From assembly GCF_009192945.1 (NCBI RefSeq), contig NZ_NSET01000049.1:1-64000 (forward strand): 64,000 nt of DNA. Direction: 5' to 3'. The DNA is from Xanthomonas maliensis. Its GTDB lineage: Bacteria; Pseudomonadota; Gammaproteobacteria; Xanthomonadales; Xanthomonadaceae. Shown here one piece after another: positions 45,036-54,924 of the stretch (its first letter is position 1; each line of letters starts with the position of its first letter). Below the pieces are notes generated by a model. The model ran no database searches. It worked only from the letters and a program-made list of their open reading frames with translations, and was not told where the DNA came from. The translations under genes and the position numbers were made by a program.

Positions 45036-45872
45036 TCAGCCGAACAGCGGGCGTTGCGGATTTGCCGGCGGCAGCTCGGCCAGCAAGTGCGTCAGTTGCA
45101 CGCGCTGGGCGTGCAAGGGATCGTGCATCAACAGATGCGCCAGGCGTGCGTGCCAGGCGGGCCAACGCGTTGCCAGCGCATCCATGTCGCCATCGGCAGG
45201 ACGCCCTTCGGCGGTCGCCGCGACGAACGCGGTCTCGCACAACACGTTACGCCAGCCCAGCCCGGCCATACGCAGGCTCAGATCGATCAGCGCCGCGTAC
45301 CAGCTGCCATAGCTGCTGGCATCCAGGCCGCCGGCCTTGCGCCGCGCGCTACCGCGCAACAGCACGGCATGGCTGGCGGCGGAAGGCAGCTCCGGATACA
45401 GCGGCGGCATCGCCGCGCAGGCGGCCGACAGCCGCTGCGGATCATCCGGCAATGGATTGATCTCGCCCAGGCGCGGCCAGGCACAGGCTTCGCCAGCATT
45501 GCTCCACGGGGTGGCGGTGGCGATCGCCGCATCGTGCCGAAAGCAGGCCTGCAGCGCCGACAACCAGCCCGGCAACGGGCGGGCGCCGCTGCCGAGCACG
45601 ACCACGTCGGCGTCGCCGCAGGCCGCCAGCATCTCATCCAGATGCGCCACCTCCCCCAGCCGACGCTGGCGGCGGGTGTAATGCGCCTGCAGCGGTGTCC
45701 GCGCCAACCAGTGCTCGATCACCGCCACACCGCGTGGCCCGGCCTGCGCATCGTCGGCCAACCACACCGGCGTTCCGGCCGGCGTGCCGCTGTCGAGCGC
45801 GCCCAGGCAGGCGTCCAGCGCTTCGTCATCCACGCCGACCGGCAATAGGAGGACCGGCAGCGGGTCGCTCAC
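45036..45872 (-). CDS. Glycosyltransferase-like protein coupled to xpsD
   Basis: A 278-residue protein with a GT2-like Rossmann layout: LPVLLLPVGVDDEALDACLG, EVAHLDEMLAACGDADVVVL followed by GSGARPLPGWLSAL, and ATATPWSNAGEACAWPRLGE. No clean DxD motif is visible, so transferase activity is uncertain. Translation starts with GTG at 45872, overlapping the xpsD stop as GTGA, so it is coupled to the last gene of the type II secretion operon. Glycosyltransferases are not standard secretion components, which makes this linkage notable. Confidence 0.7.
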   Translation of the reverse strand: MSDPLPVLLLPVGVDDEALDACLGALDSGTPAGTPVWLADDAQAGPRGVAVIEHWLARTPLQAHYTRRQRRLGEVAHLDEMLAACGDADVVVLGSGARPLPGWLSALQACFRHDAAIATATPWSNAGEACAWPRLGEINPLPDDPQRLSAACAAMPPLYPELPSAASHAVLLRGSARRKAGGLDASSYGSWYAALIDLSLRMAGLGWRNVLCETAFVAATAEGRPADGDMDALATRWPAWHARLAHLLMHDPLHAQRVQLTHLLAELPPANPQRPLFG

Positions 45873-48187
45873 TGCGCCTTCTGACCCGGACGCAACGGCT
45901 CCATGGCCTTGAACTTCTGCCCATACTCGTCGGTGAGATTGCGCGCTTCCTGTGGGTTGCGCACGATCGACGGGGTGATCAAGACGATTACTTCGCGGCG
46001 ATTGCTGGTGCGGCTCTTGGTGCCGAACAGCGCACCGACCACCGGCAACTTGCTCAGGAACGGCACGCCATTGCTTCCGTTGGTGGTGCTGTCGTCGATC
46101 AAGCCGGCCAACATGATGGTGTCGCCGCTCTGCACGGCGGCTTCGGTCTTGACCCGACGGGTGTTGATGTCGACGTTACAGGCGGCCGCGTTGATGGTGG
46201 CGGTTGCGGACAAGCACGCGGTCGGTCGATCGCCCGGGCTGCTGACCTCCTGCACGATATCCAGGAACACCATGCCGTCCTTGGTGACGCGCGGGCGTAC
46301 CTTGAGGATCACACCGGTATCGATGTACTGCACCGACGAGTAGCTGCTGTCGACGCCGATACCGGTATTGATCGAGGTGGAGTTGATGGCGATGCGCGAG
46401 CCCACGTTGAGCGTGGCCTCGGCATTGTTGCGTACGAATACCGACGGGGTCTGCAGCAGACGCACGTCGGTGACCTTGTCCAGCGCAGTGATGATTGCGG
46501 CGGCATTCTTGCCAAGGAAGCTCCACGCCACCCCGTCACCAGTGACCTTGCCGGCAATATCGCCCCAGATATTGCGCCCTGCCGCGCTGGGAAGTCCCGC
46601 GCCAAGACCGATACCGGTTCCATTCGATGCGCCAGAGTCGGTCGCCGTGCTTGGAGCATTGACCGCATTCTCGAAATACCAGTTGACGCCGTAGCTCAAC
46701 TGACCGGTCAGGTTGACCTCGGCCACCTGCGCCTCGATATGCACCTGCATCGGCATGACGTCGAGCTTTTCGATGACGTCGCGGATCGAGCTCCAGGCCT
46801 GCGGCGTGGACCGCACCAGCAAGGTATTGGTCTCGGCCACTGCCGACACGCCGACCTTGTCGCCCGCAACCTCCAGCGTCACCGCGCCATTGCCATTGGT
46901 GCGCGGGGACAGCTGCAGACTGCCATTGCCCAGGCCGCCGCTGCTGCCACTGCTGCCGCCGAACCCACTGCCGCTGCCAAAGCTACTCCCCGAACTGCCC
47001 GAGCCGCTGCTGTCGGTGGAATCGCTCGAGAGGTTGCCCATGTTGGCATCGCGATTGCCCAGGCCGCCGATCACGCTGCTGTCCGCGCCCGGAGCCAGCG
47101 AGGCATTGGAATCGCCGCCGCTGCTGCGGCCACCGAACACTTCCGACAATCGGTCGGCCAGGTCCTTGGCCTTGATGTACTTCAACTCGTAGGAGAACAG
47201 CCGCACGCCGCCGCCGGCGCTGTCGATGCGATCCAGCCATTGCTGGATCTGGTCCAGGTAACGCGGCTGCGGGGTGATCACCAACACCGCATTGGCGTTT
47301 TCCAATGGCATGAAACGAAACATACCGGCACTGGGCGTCTTGCTCTGTTCGCCGAACACCTTCTCCAGGTCGGCGGCCACCTTCTCGGCCTTGCCCGACT
47401 GGATCGGGAACACGCCGACCGACATGCCCGAGAGCCAATCGACATCGAACACCTGCACCGTCCGTAGATAGTTCTCCAGCTCGGCGCGCGTACCGCCCAA
47501 GGTGATGACATTGCGCGCCGGGTCGATGCCGACGATCGCGTTGGGCCGCGCATACGGCTCCAGCACCTTCTTCATTTCGCTGGCGGAAATGTATTTCAGC
47601 GGCACCACGCGCACCTCGAAGCCGCGCGCGGCCGCCGGCGATGCAGTGCTGGGCGCAACCGTCCCGGCCAGCGCCTGATCGGCCGGGACGATGTTGTAGC
47701 GGCCGCCACTGAACACCATGCGCGCGTTATTCCAACCCAGCACCATCTCCAGCAGGTTCAAGGCCTGTGCCGGCGAAACCGGCTTGGGCGTGGCCAGGGT
47801 CACGGTGCCCTGGACACCCGGCGCGATCACGTAGTTCTGTCCCAGCATGTCACCCAGGATTGCCTTGACCACCGCCTGCAGCGACTCGCCTTCGAAATTG
47901 AAGGTGGCGCTGCCGCTGCTGGCCATGCCCAGCGTCGGCGCCGGGGCGGCGGCCGCGCTCTGGTTGATCATCGTGCCGGAGCCACGGCGGATCACCGGGC
48001 TGGGCTTGGCGTCGGCATTGCCGTCGGTACGCTGCTCGCCGGTGCCCGTGGTGGTGCCGGCGGCGCCCACCCGCGGATCCAAATGCGCGTCGCGACGCAC
48101 GTCCGGCGGTGGAGTGGTGGCGCAGCCGGCCAGCAGGCCGATCAGCAGGGACACGGAGAACAGGCGCGGGGTCATGCGATCACTCAT
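45869..48187 (-). CDS. xpsD: Type II secretion secretin XpsD (GspD)
   Basis: Outer-membrane secretin channel of the type II system. The 772-residue protein has a lipoprotein signal (LLIGLLAGC) and N-domains (SATFNFEGESLQAVVKAILG; VVPLKYISASEMKKVLEPYA; FSYELKYIKAKDLADRLSEV). A Ser/Gly-rich insert in N3 follows (about 375-430), then the secretin core ending in VPFLSKLPVVGALFGTKSRT and REVIVLITPSIVRNP. Its first codons overlap the xpsN stop. An alternative ATG four codons in (48175) would also keep the lipobox. Confidence 0.97.
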   Translation of the reverse strand: MSDRMTPRLFSVSLLIGLLAGCATTPPPDVRRDAHLDPRVGAAGTTTGTGEQRTDGNADAKPSPVIRRGSGTMINQSAAAAPAPTLGMASSGSATFNFEGESLQAVVKAILGDMLGQNYVIAPGVQGTVTLATPKPVSPAQALNLLEMVLGWNNARMVFSGGRYNIVPADQALAGTVAPSTASPAAARGFEVRVVPLKYISASEMKKVLEPYARPNAIVGIDPARNVITLGGTRAELENYLRTVQVFDVDWLSGMSVGVFPIQSGKAEKVAADLEKVFGEQSKTPSAGMFRFMPLENANAVLVITPQPRYLDQIQQWLDRIDSAGGGVRLFSYELKYIKAKDLADRLSEVFGGRSSGGDSNASLAPGADSSVIGGLGNRDANMGNLSSDSTDSSGSGSSGSSFGSGSGFGGSSGSSGGLGNGSLQLSPRTNGNGAVTLEVAGDKVGVSAVAETNTLLVRSTPQAWSSIRDVIEKLDVMPMQVHIEAQVAEVNLTGQLSYGVNWYFENAVNAPSTATDSGASNGTGIGLGAGLPSAAGRNIWGDIAGKVTGDGVAWSFLGKNAAAIITALDKVTDVRLLQTPSVFVRNNAEATLNVGSRIAINSTSINTGIGVDSSYSSVQYIDTGVILKVRPRVTKDGMVFLDIVQEVSSPGDRPTACLSATATINAAACNVDINTRRVKTEAAVQSGDTIMLAGLIDDSTTNGSNGVPFLSKLPVVGALFGTKSRTSNRREVIVLITPSIVRNPQEARNLTDEYGQKFKAMEPLRPGQKAQ

Positions 48188-48984
48188 TGGGTCTGACCGG
48201 GGGAAGAGCCGCTCTGGCGCTGCTGTTGCAGCTGACGGCGTCGGGCTTCGATGCGCTCGCGGATGGCGCGCATCTGTTCATCGGAGGGACGTGGGGCTTC
48301 CTGCGCGCCGTCGCTGCGTTGCGGCGGCTGCGTGCTTCCAGGCGGCACGCCCGCTGGCTGCGGGGGCGCCGGCGTCGGCTGTACCGGCGTCGGTTGCGCT
48401 GCCCCCTGCTGCGGCGGTTGCGGTTGCGGTGGCGCCTGCGTGTTGACCGGCGAGGTTCCCGCCGGAGTGCGCGTATTGGCGGTGGGCGGCTGTCCGCCCT
48501 GCCCGTTGAAGACGTGCAGCTCCAAAGTCTGCGGACCGCCGGGACCTTCGATGGTGGCACTGCGCGGTTCCAGTGCCAGCAGGCGCCACCCCTTGACCGC
48601 CTCGCCGCCCAACTGGACGCGAATCGAATCGCTGGGCTCCAGCGTCAAGGTCGCCATCTTGAAGTTGGGCGTCAGCAAGACGCCGGTCAGGCGGACCGAC
48701 GATGCCGTCGTACTGCCGTCGTTGCCGGACAGGAAGAACGGATGCGGCAGGCGGTCCTCGGCGAAGGCCGGACGCGCGGCGATCTCCGCGTACTTTTCGA
48801 ACGGCCCCAGGCGCTCCGGCGCCGGTGCCGGCAGTGTCGGTAGGCGTTGCACCAGTGCCGGATCGTCGGCCAGCAGGTCGACCCGCTTGCCGAGCCCGGC
48901 CACCGCCAGCACGCAGACCAGCAACGCCCAACCGACCACGGTGGCCAGCAGCCAGGTGCGCAGACCGATCGTCTCAAGGCGCAT
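48184..48984 (-). CDS. xpsN: Type II secretion protein XpsN (GspC-like)
   Basis: Inner-membrane linker between the secretin and the inner-membrane platform. The 266-residue protein has an N-terminal membrane helix (LLATVVGWALLVCVLAVAGL) and a homology-region-like periplasmic domain (RLTGVLLTPNFKMATLTLEP, SIRVQLGGEAVKGWRLLALE). A long Pro/Gln-rich tail follows (QAPPQPQPPQQGAAQPTPVQ) and a charged C-terminus. The Pro-rich extension and position between xpsM and xpsD fit XpsN of Xanthomonas. Confidence 0.93.
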   Translation of the reverse strand: MRLETIGLRTWLLATVVGWALLVCVLAVAGLGKRVDLLADDPALVQRLPTLPAPAPERLGPFEKYAEIAARPAFAEDRLPHPFFLSGNDGSTTASSVRLTGVLLTPNFKMATLTLEPSDSIRVQLGGEAVKGWRLLALEPRSATIEGPGGPQTLELHVFNGQGGQPPTANTRTPAGTSPVNTQAPPQPQPPQQGAAQPTPVQPTPAPPQPAGVPPGSTQPPQRSDGAQEAPRPSDEQMRAIRERIEARRRQLQQQRQSGSSPGQTQ

Positions 48985-49609
48985 TGGGGGCCTCCTTGAC
49001 GGTCGCCGCCGCCGGTGCGGCGTCGTTGCTGCCCGGGCGCAGATAGCCGGCCAGCTCGAAGGCGATGTCCAGGCCATTGCCGCTTTCGTTCGGCGACAGT
49101 TGGTAGCGCTGGGCCATGACATTGAGATTGTCGACGAACAGCCTGGGTGCGCCCTTTTCCAGGTGGTACAACACCGACGCCAGTTCCGGCGTACCGCAGC
49201 GCAGACGCACCTGTACCGCCACGCGGGTGAAGCGGTCCTTGGTTTCCGGCTGCAGCGGCGAGCGATTGCTGATCGCGCAACTGCGATTACCCGGGCTGGC
49301 GTCGCTGACCGCGCGCTCCAGCCGTTGCACCAACCCGGCCGAGGCCAGTTCGGCGGAGGTTTCCGGCAGGAATCCGGGGCGCTGCTCCAGCGTGGCGCGC
49401 GCCTGTCGCAAGCGCTGGCTGATCTCCGGCGCCTGTTGCAACTGCACGCGCACGCGCAGCTCGCGCTCGCGCAGCGAGGTCAATTCGTCCTGGATGGCGA
49501 GCAACGGCTGGGTAAACCACGGGTGCACCAGCACCAGGTAGCCCACGCCGATGGCCAACAGCAACAGGCCCAGGGCGGCCCAGCGATCGCGCTTAACGCT
49601 GCTGGGCAT
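48974..49609 (-). CDS. xpsM: Type II secretion protein XpsM (GspM)
   Basis: Bitopic inner-membrane component that partners XpsL and XpsN. The 211-residue protein has one helix (WAALGLLLLAIGVGYLVLVH, residues about 11-30), a coiled-coil-prone segment (LLAIQDELTSLRERELRVRV) and a periplasmic ferredoxin-like domain (RLFVDNLNVMAQRYQL). Start [10 protein letters not shown] at 49609 overlaps the end of xpsL by 17 bases; its end overlaps xpsN by 11 bases. Confidence 0.93.
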   Translation of the reverse strand: MPSSVKRDRWAALGLLLLAIGVGYLVLVHPWFTQPLLAIQDELTSLRERELRVRVQLQQAPEISQRLRQARATLEQRPGFLPETSAELASAGLVQRLERAVSDASPGNRSCAISNRSPLQPETKDRFTRVAVQVRLRCGTPELASVLYHLEKGAPRLFVDNLNVMAQRYQLSPNESGNGLDIAFELAGYLRPGSNDAAPAAATVKEAPNAP

Positions 49610-50714
49610 CGTTGGCCTCCTTCGCATCGCCACCGGCGAGTTCGGCGGTAATGGTGAAACGATCGACATTGCGCCCGGCATCGCTTTGCAGCACCCCGGT
49701 CAGCGATGGCGTGCGCCACAGCGAAGAGCCTTCCAGCCGGCGCACCAACGAGGATGCCTCGTTACTCAAGCCGATCAATTGCAGCTGCCCGCCTTCCACC
49801 GAAAATTTCTCCAGGTAGGTTCCCGGCGGCAGCCGCCTGGTCAATTCGTCCCAGATCTCCACCGAGGTCGGACGCGTGGCACGCAGCCGTTGGAAGAATG
49901 CTGCGCCTTCGACCAGGTCCAGCAATTGCTGACGTTCGGCAGCGACCTGGCGCGCGCGCGCGGCGCTGGCCTGCACGCGTGCACGCAGGTCGTCAGCTGC
50001 CTGTCGCCGGTTGTCCAACAACAGCCAACCGGCGATCGCCACCAACACCAGTGCCGCCATGCTCAGCAAGAGATTCCAGCGCTGCATCGGGTCGCTGCGG
50101 CGCACGCGCCGCGCCGGCGGCAGCAGGTTGACTCCCAACGGCAGGCCCTGCGCATCGGCCACATCGATGCCAGAAAGCGCGCCGCTCCAGCTCTCGGGGA
50201 CGCCGGACGGACCATCGAGCACGCGGCGCGGCACGACCACCAGCTCGGCATCGAGCTGACCGTCCTCGCGCAAGGCCAGCAAGCGCGCATCGAAATACAC
50301 CTGATCGGCGCTGAAGGGCGTTTGCCGATCGATCTCGAAACGCGCCACGTCCTGCAGCCGCGGTGCGGCCGCCGCCGGCAGCCGCAGCGGACGTCGCAGC
50401 GCCTGTGCGGCGGGAAGCAACCAGTGCCGCGGCAAGGCTTCCAACGCGGTCGGCAGCACCGAGGCCAGTTCCTGCGGCTGCAGCGGCCAAGGCAGGGCAA
50501 CGATCGGCTCGCAACTGTGGTCGCGCTGCCGCGCCAGCTGCAACGTCGCGCCGTCGGGCTTCAGCAGCAGGCGCGCTGGCGACAAGCCCAGCTGCCATTG
50601 CCAGCCACGCGGCAACCAGGCCAGCAAGGATTGCTGCCACCAACGCCAAAAGCCGCCAGCGCCTGGCATGGCGCGTACGCCGATCCGCCCCAAGGTATCC
50701 CGCCACGCGGTCAT
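49593..50714 (-). CDS. xpsL: Type II secretion protein XpsL (GspL)
   Basis: Links the cytoplasmic ATPase XpsE to the membrane platform. The 373-residue protein has an actin-like cytoplasmic half ([40 protein letters not shown]), a membrane helix ([20 protein letters not shown], about 229-248) and a PilN-like periplasmic part ([20 protein letters not shown]). The ATG at 50714 overlaps the xpsK stop (ATGA). Confidence 0.95.
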   Translation of the reverse strand: MTAWRDTLGRIGVRAMPGAGGFWRWWQQSLLAWLPRGWQWQLGLSPARLLLKPDGATLQLARQRDHSCEPIVALPWPLQPQELASVLPTALEALPRHWLLPAAQALRRPLRLPAAAAPRLQDVARFEIDRQTPFSADQVYFDARLLALREDGQLDAELVVVPRRVLDGPSGVPESWSGALSGIDVADAQGLPLGVNLLPPARRVRRSDPMQRWNLLLSMAALVLVAIAGWLLLDNRRQAADDLRARVQASAARARQVAAERQQLLDLVEGAAFFQRLRATRPTSVEIWDELTRRLPPGTYLEKFSVEGGQLQLIGLSNEASSLVRRLEGSSLWRTPSLTGVLQSDAGRNVDRFTITAELAGGDAKEANDAQQR

Positions 50715-51562
50715 TGCACTGCTGCTCCCTCTTCCCAACGCAATACGGTATAGGCGGCCCCTGGCAAGGCCGATGCATTCATCGTCACCACCGCCCGCAA
50801 TATGGCCTCGCGTCCCTGCTCCAGTCGCGCTCGGCTCTCAATACTATAGGTGTCCGAGCCACCGAACGTCGCGTCGCCCCCCGGCAAACCCGGCGGCGCA
50901 TCACGCTGAGCGAGCACTTGCTGCGCATCCAGGCCCATCGCGGTCAGCACCGGTGCCTGCGCAAACCGCGCCTCCGGGCGCGAGCGCCCGCTGTAGAGCG
51001 TCACGTTGGGCAACAGCTTGCGATAGAGCTCGCCATCCATGCCCAACACCAATCGCAACTCGCCGAGGGTCTCGAAGGGCGCGTCCTTGGCGCCGTACGG
51101 CAGCCCGGCATCGGCGTAGTCCCGATCCTCGGCACCGCCGCCTGGCTGGGTCAACGAATCGGTGTCGCGCCAATCCACGATCGCCCCGGCCAAGCGGGTG
51201 GCGCGCGCCTGTTCGACGCCCAGCGCACGCAGCAGACCGGCCAGCAGTGCCGGCTCGGCCATGTTCAGATCGACCTTGCCGCTTTCGTCGACCACCCGAA
51301 TATCCACCGTCGCCTCGCCCATCCGCCATCGATAGCGGCGGCCATCGGCGCGCCAACGGGTTTGCGCGTCGTTGCTGCGCAAGCGCATCAACGCGTACTC
51401 CAATCCGGAGCGCGCATATTCCTGCGCCTGGCCGCCGTTGCGCAGGGTCGATCCCTGGAACGCCTCGACCCTGGCAGTCAACGCGAACGCACCGATCATT
51501 GCGGTGAGCAAGGCGATCAGCCACAACACCAACACCAAGGCCGCGCCGCGTGTCCGCTTCAT
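50711..51562 (-). CDS. xpsK: Minor pseudopilin XpsK (GspK)
   Basis: Tip pseudopilin of the type II pseudopilus. The 283-residue protein starts KRTRG then [18 protein letters not shown]: a prepilin cleavage site lacking the Glu at +5, which is characteristic of GspK. The inserted alpha domain has [20 protein letters not shown] and [20 protein letters not shown], where W-R-D-x-D is a GspK landmark. It overlaps xpsJ and xpsL by 4 bases each. Confidence 0.96.
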   Translation of the reverse strand: MKRTRGAALVLVLWLIALLTAMIGAFALTARVEAFQGSTLRNGGQAQEYARSGLEYALMRLRSNDAQTRWRADGRRYRWRMGEATVDIRVVDESGKVDLNMAEPALLAGLLRALGVEQARATRLAGAIVDWRDTDSLTQPGGGAEDRDYADAGLPYGAKDAPFETLGELRLVLGMDGELYRKLLPNVTLYSGRSRPEARFAQAPVLTAMGLDAQQVLAQRDAPPGLPGGDATFGGSDTYSIESRARLEQGREAILRAVVTMNASALPGAAYTVLRWEEGAAVQ

Positions 51563-52197
51563 CGCGCCAGCGCTCCGCCGTTGGCCGCCTGCGGCAAAGC
51601 CACCACCAGCGGCGGCCAGTCCGCATCGTTGCTGCGGATGTCGATCTGCACCAGCAGAGGCAGACGATCATGCCATTCCCATTGCGGCAACCAGTCGCTG
51701 AGCTTGCCGCTTTGCGGATCCAGGCCGCGATAGCGCAGGCGCAGCTGCTGCACGCCGTCAGCCAGGCGTTCCGGCGGCAGCGCGGCGCTTTCCTCGATCG
51801 GCTTGCCAGACTGCAGCATGGTCAGCGCGATCTGCAGCACCCGCGCGTCGCCGTCGCCGGCCAGCGACAGATCGTGCAGATAGGGACCGCCGCGCCCGAG
51901 ATAGTCGGGCACATCGGCGGCCCAGCGCATGCGTTGCGGCTCGCCGACGAACAGGATCGGCTGCTGGCTCTGTTGATCGATGCCCATGGCGATCGGCAAG
52001 GTGGCGGCCAAGCGTCCGCGCAGGAACTGCTCCACCGCCCTGAGCTGCTCGCTGCGCTGGGCGATCGCCTCGCCGCGTCGACTGACGGCATTGGCCGAGC
52101 GCAAGGTGGCGAACGCCAGCGCCAGGCCACCGACCAACAACATCGTGGCCAACAGCACTTCGATCAGGGTGAAGCCACCCGCACGTGCACGGCTCAT
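51559..52197 (-). CDS. xpsJ: Minor pseudopilin XpsJ (GspJ)
   Basis: Minor pseudopilin of the tip complex. The 212-residue protein has the prepilin motif RAGG then [19 protein letters not shown] (cleavage after Gly, Glu at +5) and family segments [20 protein letters not shown] and [12 protein letters not shown]. Start MSRARAGG at 52197 was chosen because it places the cleavage site within eight residues of the start. ATGA overlaps exist at both ends. Confidence 0.95.
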   Translation of the reverse strand: MSRARAGGFTLIEVLLATMLLVGGLALAFATLRSANAVSRRGEAIAQRSEQLRAVEQFLRGRLAATLPIAMGIDQQSQQPILFVGEPQRMRWAADVPDYLGRGGPYLHDLSLAGDGDARVLQIALTMLQSGKPIEESAALPPERLADGVQQLRLRYRGLDPQSGKLSDWLPQWEWHDRLPLLVQIDIRSNDADWPPLVVALPQAANGGALAR

Positions 52198-52610
52198 GCG
52201 CCAACGCCCTGCGGATTGGCCGCCACCAGGCGCAATGTGCGCCATTCCAGACGCTGACTGGGCTGTTCGCCCCAGCGCACCACCAGCGTCAGCTGCAGCA
52301 ATTGCGGCGCGCCCGGCGCGACCGGCGCCTGGTCGTTGCGGCGCGGATCGTCATAAGGCCGGACATCCAGCGACCACTGGAAGTGCCCGTTCTCGAAACT
52401 GCCGCGCTGCTGTTCGGGCACCAGCGGTTTGTCCACGCCCTGCAGCGCCAGCAAGGACTGCGCATGCAAGGTCGCACGCGTGGTTTCATCGGCCGCGCGG
52501 ACCTGCCGTGCTGCGCCCGACAGCGATCCCAGCAGCAGGCTCAATGCCAAAGCCAGCAAGGCGAACGCCAGGATCACCTCAATCAGGGTGTAACCGCGCT
52601 GCCGTTTCAT
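52194..52610 (-). CDS. xpsI: Minor pseudopilin XpsI (GspI)
   Basis: A 138-residue minor pseudopilin. MKRQRG then YTLIEVILAFALLALALSLL is the prepilin leader and first helix with Glu at +5. RATLHAQSLLALQGVDKPL and TLVVRWGEQPSQRLEWRTLR follow, as in GspI. Both ends overlap neighbours by 4 bases. Confidence 0.95.
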   Translation of the reverse strand: MKRQRGYTLIEVILAFALLALALSLLLGSLSGAARQVRAADETTRATLHAQSLLALQGVDKPLVPEQQRGSFENGHFQWSLDVRPYDDPRRNDQAPVAPGAPQLLQLTLVVRWGEQPSQRLEWRTLRLVAANPQGVGA

Positions 52611-53119
52611 GGCGTGGCCGTCCGCAATGGCGCCGAACGCACCTCGCCGGTAATCCAGCCCACATCCACACGCCAGCGCGCATCCTTGACCGCCAGATCG
52701 ATCCGGCCGCCAGTGGATGCGCCGTCGGCGAAGAACTGAATCGCGCCCTGGTCCTGGCGTGGCTGCACCTGGCGAGCGCCGGTAAAGCGCACCTGCACGG
52801 CAGCCGGCCACTCGCCATGATGACCACCGGGCGCTTCCCAGCGACGCTGCGCTGGATCGATCACGAAGCGCTGCGGCACGCCGGTGGCGATGGCCTGGGT
52901 GCGCGTATAGCGCAGCTGCGAGGCGATCGCCTTGCCGGCGCTACGCAGCCGCATGCCATCCACGCCACCGCTCAGCGCCGCGGCCGCAAGCACACCGGCG
53001 ATGGCGATCAGCGCGATCACCAACAACATCTCCAGCAACGACGTACCGCGATGGCGCACAGGCGCAGCAGACGCGACGCGCCGAGGCTGCAACGACAAGT
53101 GCGCGCGACGCACGATCAC
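52607..53119 (-). CDS. xpsH: Minor pseudopilin XpsH (GspH)
   Basis: A 170-residue minor pseudopilin with a longer leader of about 25 residues before HRG then TSLLEMLLVIALIAIAGVLA (Glu at +5). LRSAGKAIASQLRYTRTQAI and RFVIDPAQRRWEAPGG are GspH-like. Translation starts at GTG (53119), right after the xpsG stop; a later GTG (third codon) is also possible. Confidence 0.92.
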   Translation of the reverse strand: MIVRRAHLSLQPRRVASAAPVRHRGTSLLEMLLVIALIAIAGVLAAAALSGGVDGMRLRSAGKAIASQLRYTRTQAIATGVPQRFVIDPAQRRWEAPGGHHGEWPAAVQVRFTGARQVQPRQDQGAIQFFADGASTGGRIDLAVKDARWRVDVGWITGEVRSAPLRTATP

Positions 53120-53122
53120 GCC

Positions 53123-53554
53123 TTATTGGTTCTTGATATCCGCGTCGTAACTGCTGCCGCCGGGACGCCCGTCCTTGCCGAGGCTGATCAGATCGAACGG
53201 TTGGCCTTCGCCAGGCACGCGGTATTCGATCGCATGCCCCCACGGATCGTTGAGTTCGGCTGGTTTGGCATACGGGCCGAGCCAACCACTGCTGCCGGCC
53301 GGTTGGGTGACCAGGTCGTCGAGCTTGCTGGGCAGCTTGCCGGTATCCAGCTGGAAGTTCTCGACCTTGCCGGCCAGCGTCAGGATCTGCGACTTGGCCA
53401 GGTTGGCCTTGCCGCGATCGGCGCCGCCAAGCACGCGGCTGCCGACCAGGGTCAGGACCGCGCCGATCAGCACGATGACGATGATGATTTCCAGCAGCGT
53501 CATGCCGGCCTGGCGGGCGCGTGATGGGCTGCGGGTAATGGAGCGCTTGATCAT
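53123..53554 (-). CDS. xpsG: Major pseudopilin XpsG (GspG)
   Basis: Main subunit of the pseudopilus that pushes substrates through the secretin. The 143-residue protein has RQAG then MTLLEIIIVIVLIGAVLTLV (prepilin motif, Glu at +5) and the GspG core FQLDTGKLPSKLDDLVTQP, WLGPYAKPAELNDPWGHAIE and the Ca-loop region DLISLGKDGRPGGSSYDADI. A 127-base gap separates it from xpsF. Confidence 0.98.
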   Translation of the reverse strand: MIKRSITRSPSRARQAGMTLLEIIIVIVLIGAVLTLVGSRVLGGADRGKANLAKSQILTLAGKVENFQLDTGKLPSKLDDLVTQPAGSSGWLGPYAKPAELNDPWGHAIEYRVPGEGQPFDLISLGKDGRPGGSSYDADIKNQ

Positions 53555-53681
53555 GAACGATTTCCTTGCACGTCGATGAAAATGAAGGCGTTGCCGCTCA
53601 GGCAGACTGCCAGCCGCTGCGAAGGTTCCCGGACACCCATGGCCTGGTCACTCCACAGCGATGATGAATGCGCTGCGGCGA

Positions 53682-54899
53682 TCATCCGATCGCATTGGTC
53701 AAGTCATACAGCGGGACCAGCACTGAAATGATGACAAGCCCCACGACCGAGGCCAACACCAGGGTGATCAGTGGGACCAACGCAGCCAGCGCGCGGTCGA
53801 TGGCCTGGGCGGTTTCCACCTCGAAAGTGTCGGCGGTCTTCAACAGCATGGTATCGAGCGCACCTGACTCCTCGCCCACCTGAATCATCTGGATGGCCAG
53901 GCGCGGAAAGCGCTTGCCGCGCGCCAGCGCAATCGCCAGTCCGTGACCGTTCTTGACCTCGTCGGCGGCGGTGCCGACATCCTCGACCAGGGCCAGATTG
54001 GTCATCACGTTGCGGGCGATGCCCAGCGCCGCCAGCAATGGCACGCCATTGCGCAGCAAGGTGCCCAAGGTCCGGGTCAGTCGCGCGGTTTCCAGTCGGG
54101 CGATCAGGCCGCCGATCAGCTTCTGCCGCAACAGCCATTGATCCAGCGCCGCACGGAAGGCCGCATCGCGACGCTTGCGATCCAGCCATAGCATCGCCAG
54201 CCCGGGCACCACCACCAGCACAATCCACCAGTCGCGCACCAGCAGGCCGATGGTCAACACCGCCTGGGTGAACCAGGGCAAGGCAACGTCCAGACTCTCG
54301 TACATCTGCGCGAACTGCGGCACCACGTAGCCGAGCAGGAACAGCAGCGCACAGCCGACCACGGCCATCAGGATCGCCGGATAGATCAAGGCATTGATCA
54401 CCTTGCCGCGCAGCGCGCGGCTGCGTTCCAGGTAATCGGCCAGGCGCTGCAAGGTGTCCTGCATGCTGCCCCCAGCCTCGCCGGCGCGCACCATGTTGAT
54501 GTACAGGCGAGAGAACAGCCCATGCTGGCGCTCCAATGCCGACGACAACGGCGCGCCACCACGCACGGTGTCGCGGATGTCGGCGATGATGCGCCGGCTT
54601 TTCTCGTCGTCGGGCAGTTCCATCAGGATCGACAGCGCACGATCCAGCGGCTGGCCGGCCCCGATCAGGGTGGCAAGTTGCTCGGTGAATTGCACCAACG
54701 CGGCGTTGTCGAACGGCTTCTTGCGCAGCAATGCCCGCAGCGGCCGCGAGCCGCTATCGCCGGTCGCCAGCCGCGTCTCCACCGGCAAATGCCCCTGCTC
54801 CTGCAAACGCAAGGCCACCTCGGCATCGCTGGCCGCTTCCATCTGGCCATCGAGCATCTCGCCGTGCGCGTCGAGCGCTTTGTAGCGGTAGAGGGGCAT
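53682..54899 (-). CDS. xpsF: Type II secretion membrane platform protein XpsF (GspF)
   Basis: Polytopic inner-membrane platform. The 405-residue protein, typical GspF length, has MPLYRYKALDAHGEMLDGQM, the two homologous GspF domains (FTEQLATLIGAGQPLDRALS; LTRTLGTLLRNGVPLLAALG) and three membrane helices (INALIYPAILMAVVGCALLF; VRDWWIVLVVVPGLAMLWLD; LITLVLASVVGLVIISVLVP). The frame is open upstream into the GGGACCC repeats, but MPLYRYKA is the family start. Confidence 0.97.
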   Translation of the reverse strand: MPLYRYKALDAHGEMLDGQMEAASDAEVALRLQEQGHLPVETRLATGDSGSRPLRALLRKKPFDNAALVQFTEQLATLIGAGQPLDRALSILMELPDDEKSRRIIADIRDTVRGGAPLSSALERQHGLFSRLYINMVRAGEAGGSMQDTLQRLADYLERSRALRGKVINALIYPAILMAVVGCALLFLLGYVVPQFAQMYESLDVALPWFTQAVLTIGLLVRDWWIVLVVVPGLAMLWLDRKRRDAAFRAALDQWLLRQKLIGGLIARLETARLTRTLGTLLRNGVPLLAALGIARNVMTNLALVEDVGTAADEVKNGHGLAIALARGKRFPRLAIQMIQVGEESGALDTMLLKTADTFEVETAQAIDRALAALVPLITLVLASVVGLVIISVLVPLYDLTNAIG

Positions 54900-54924
54900 C
54901 AGGGAAGGCTGGGATGTTGAGTGC

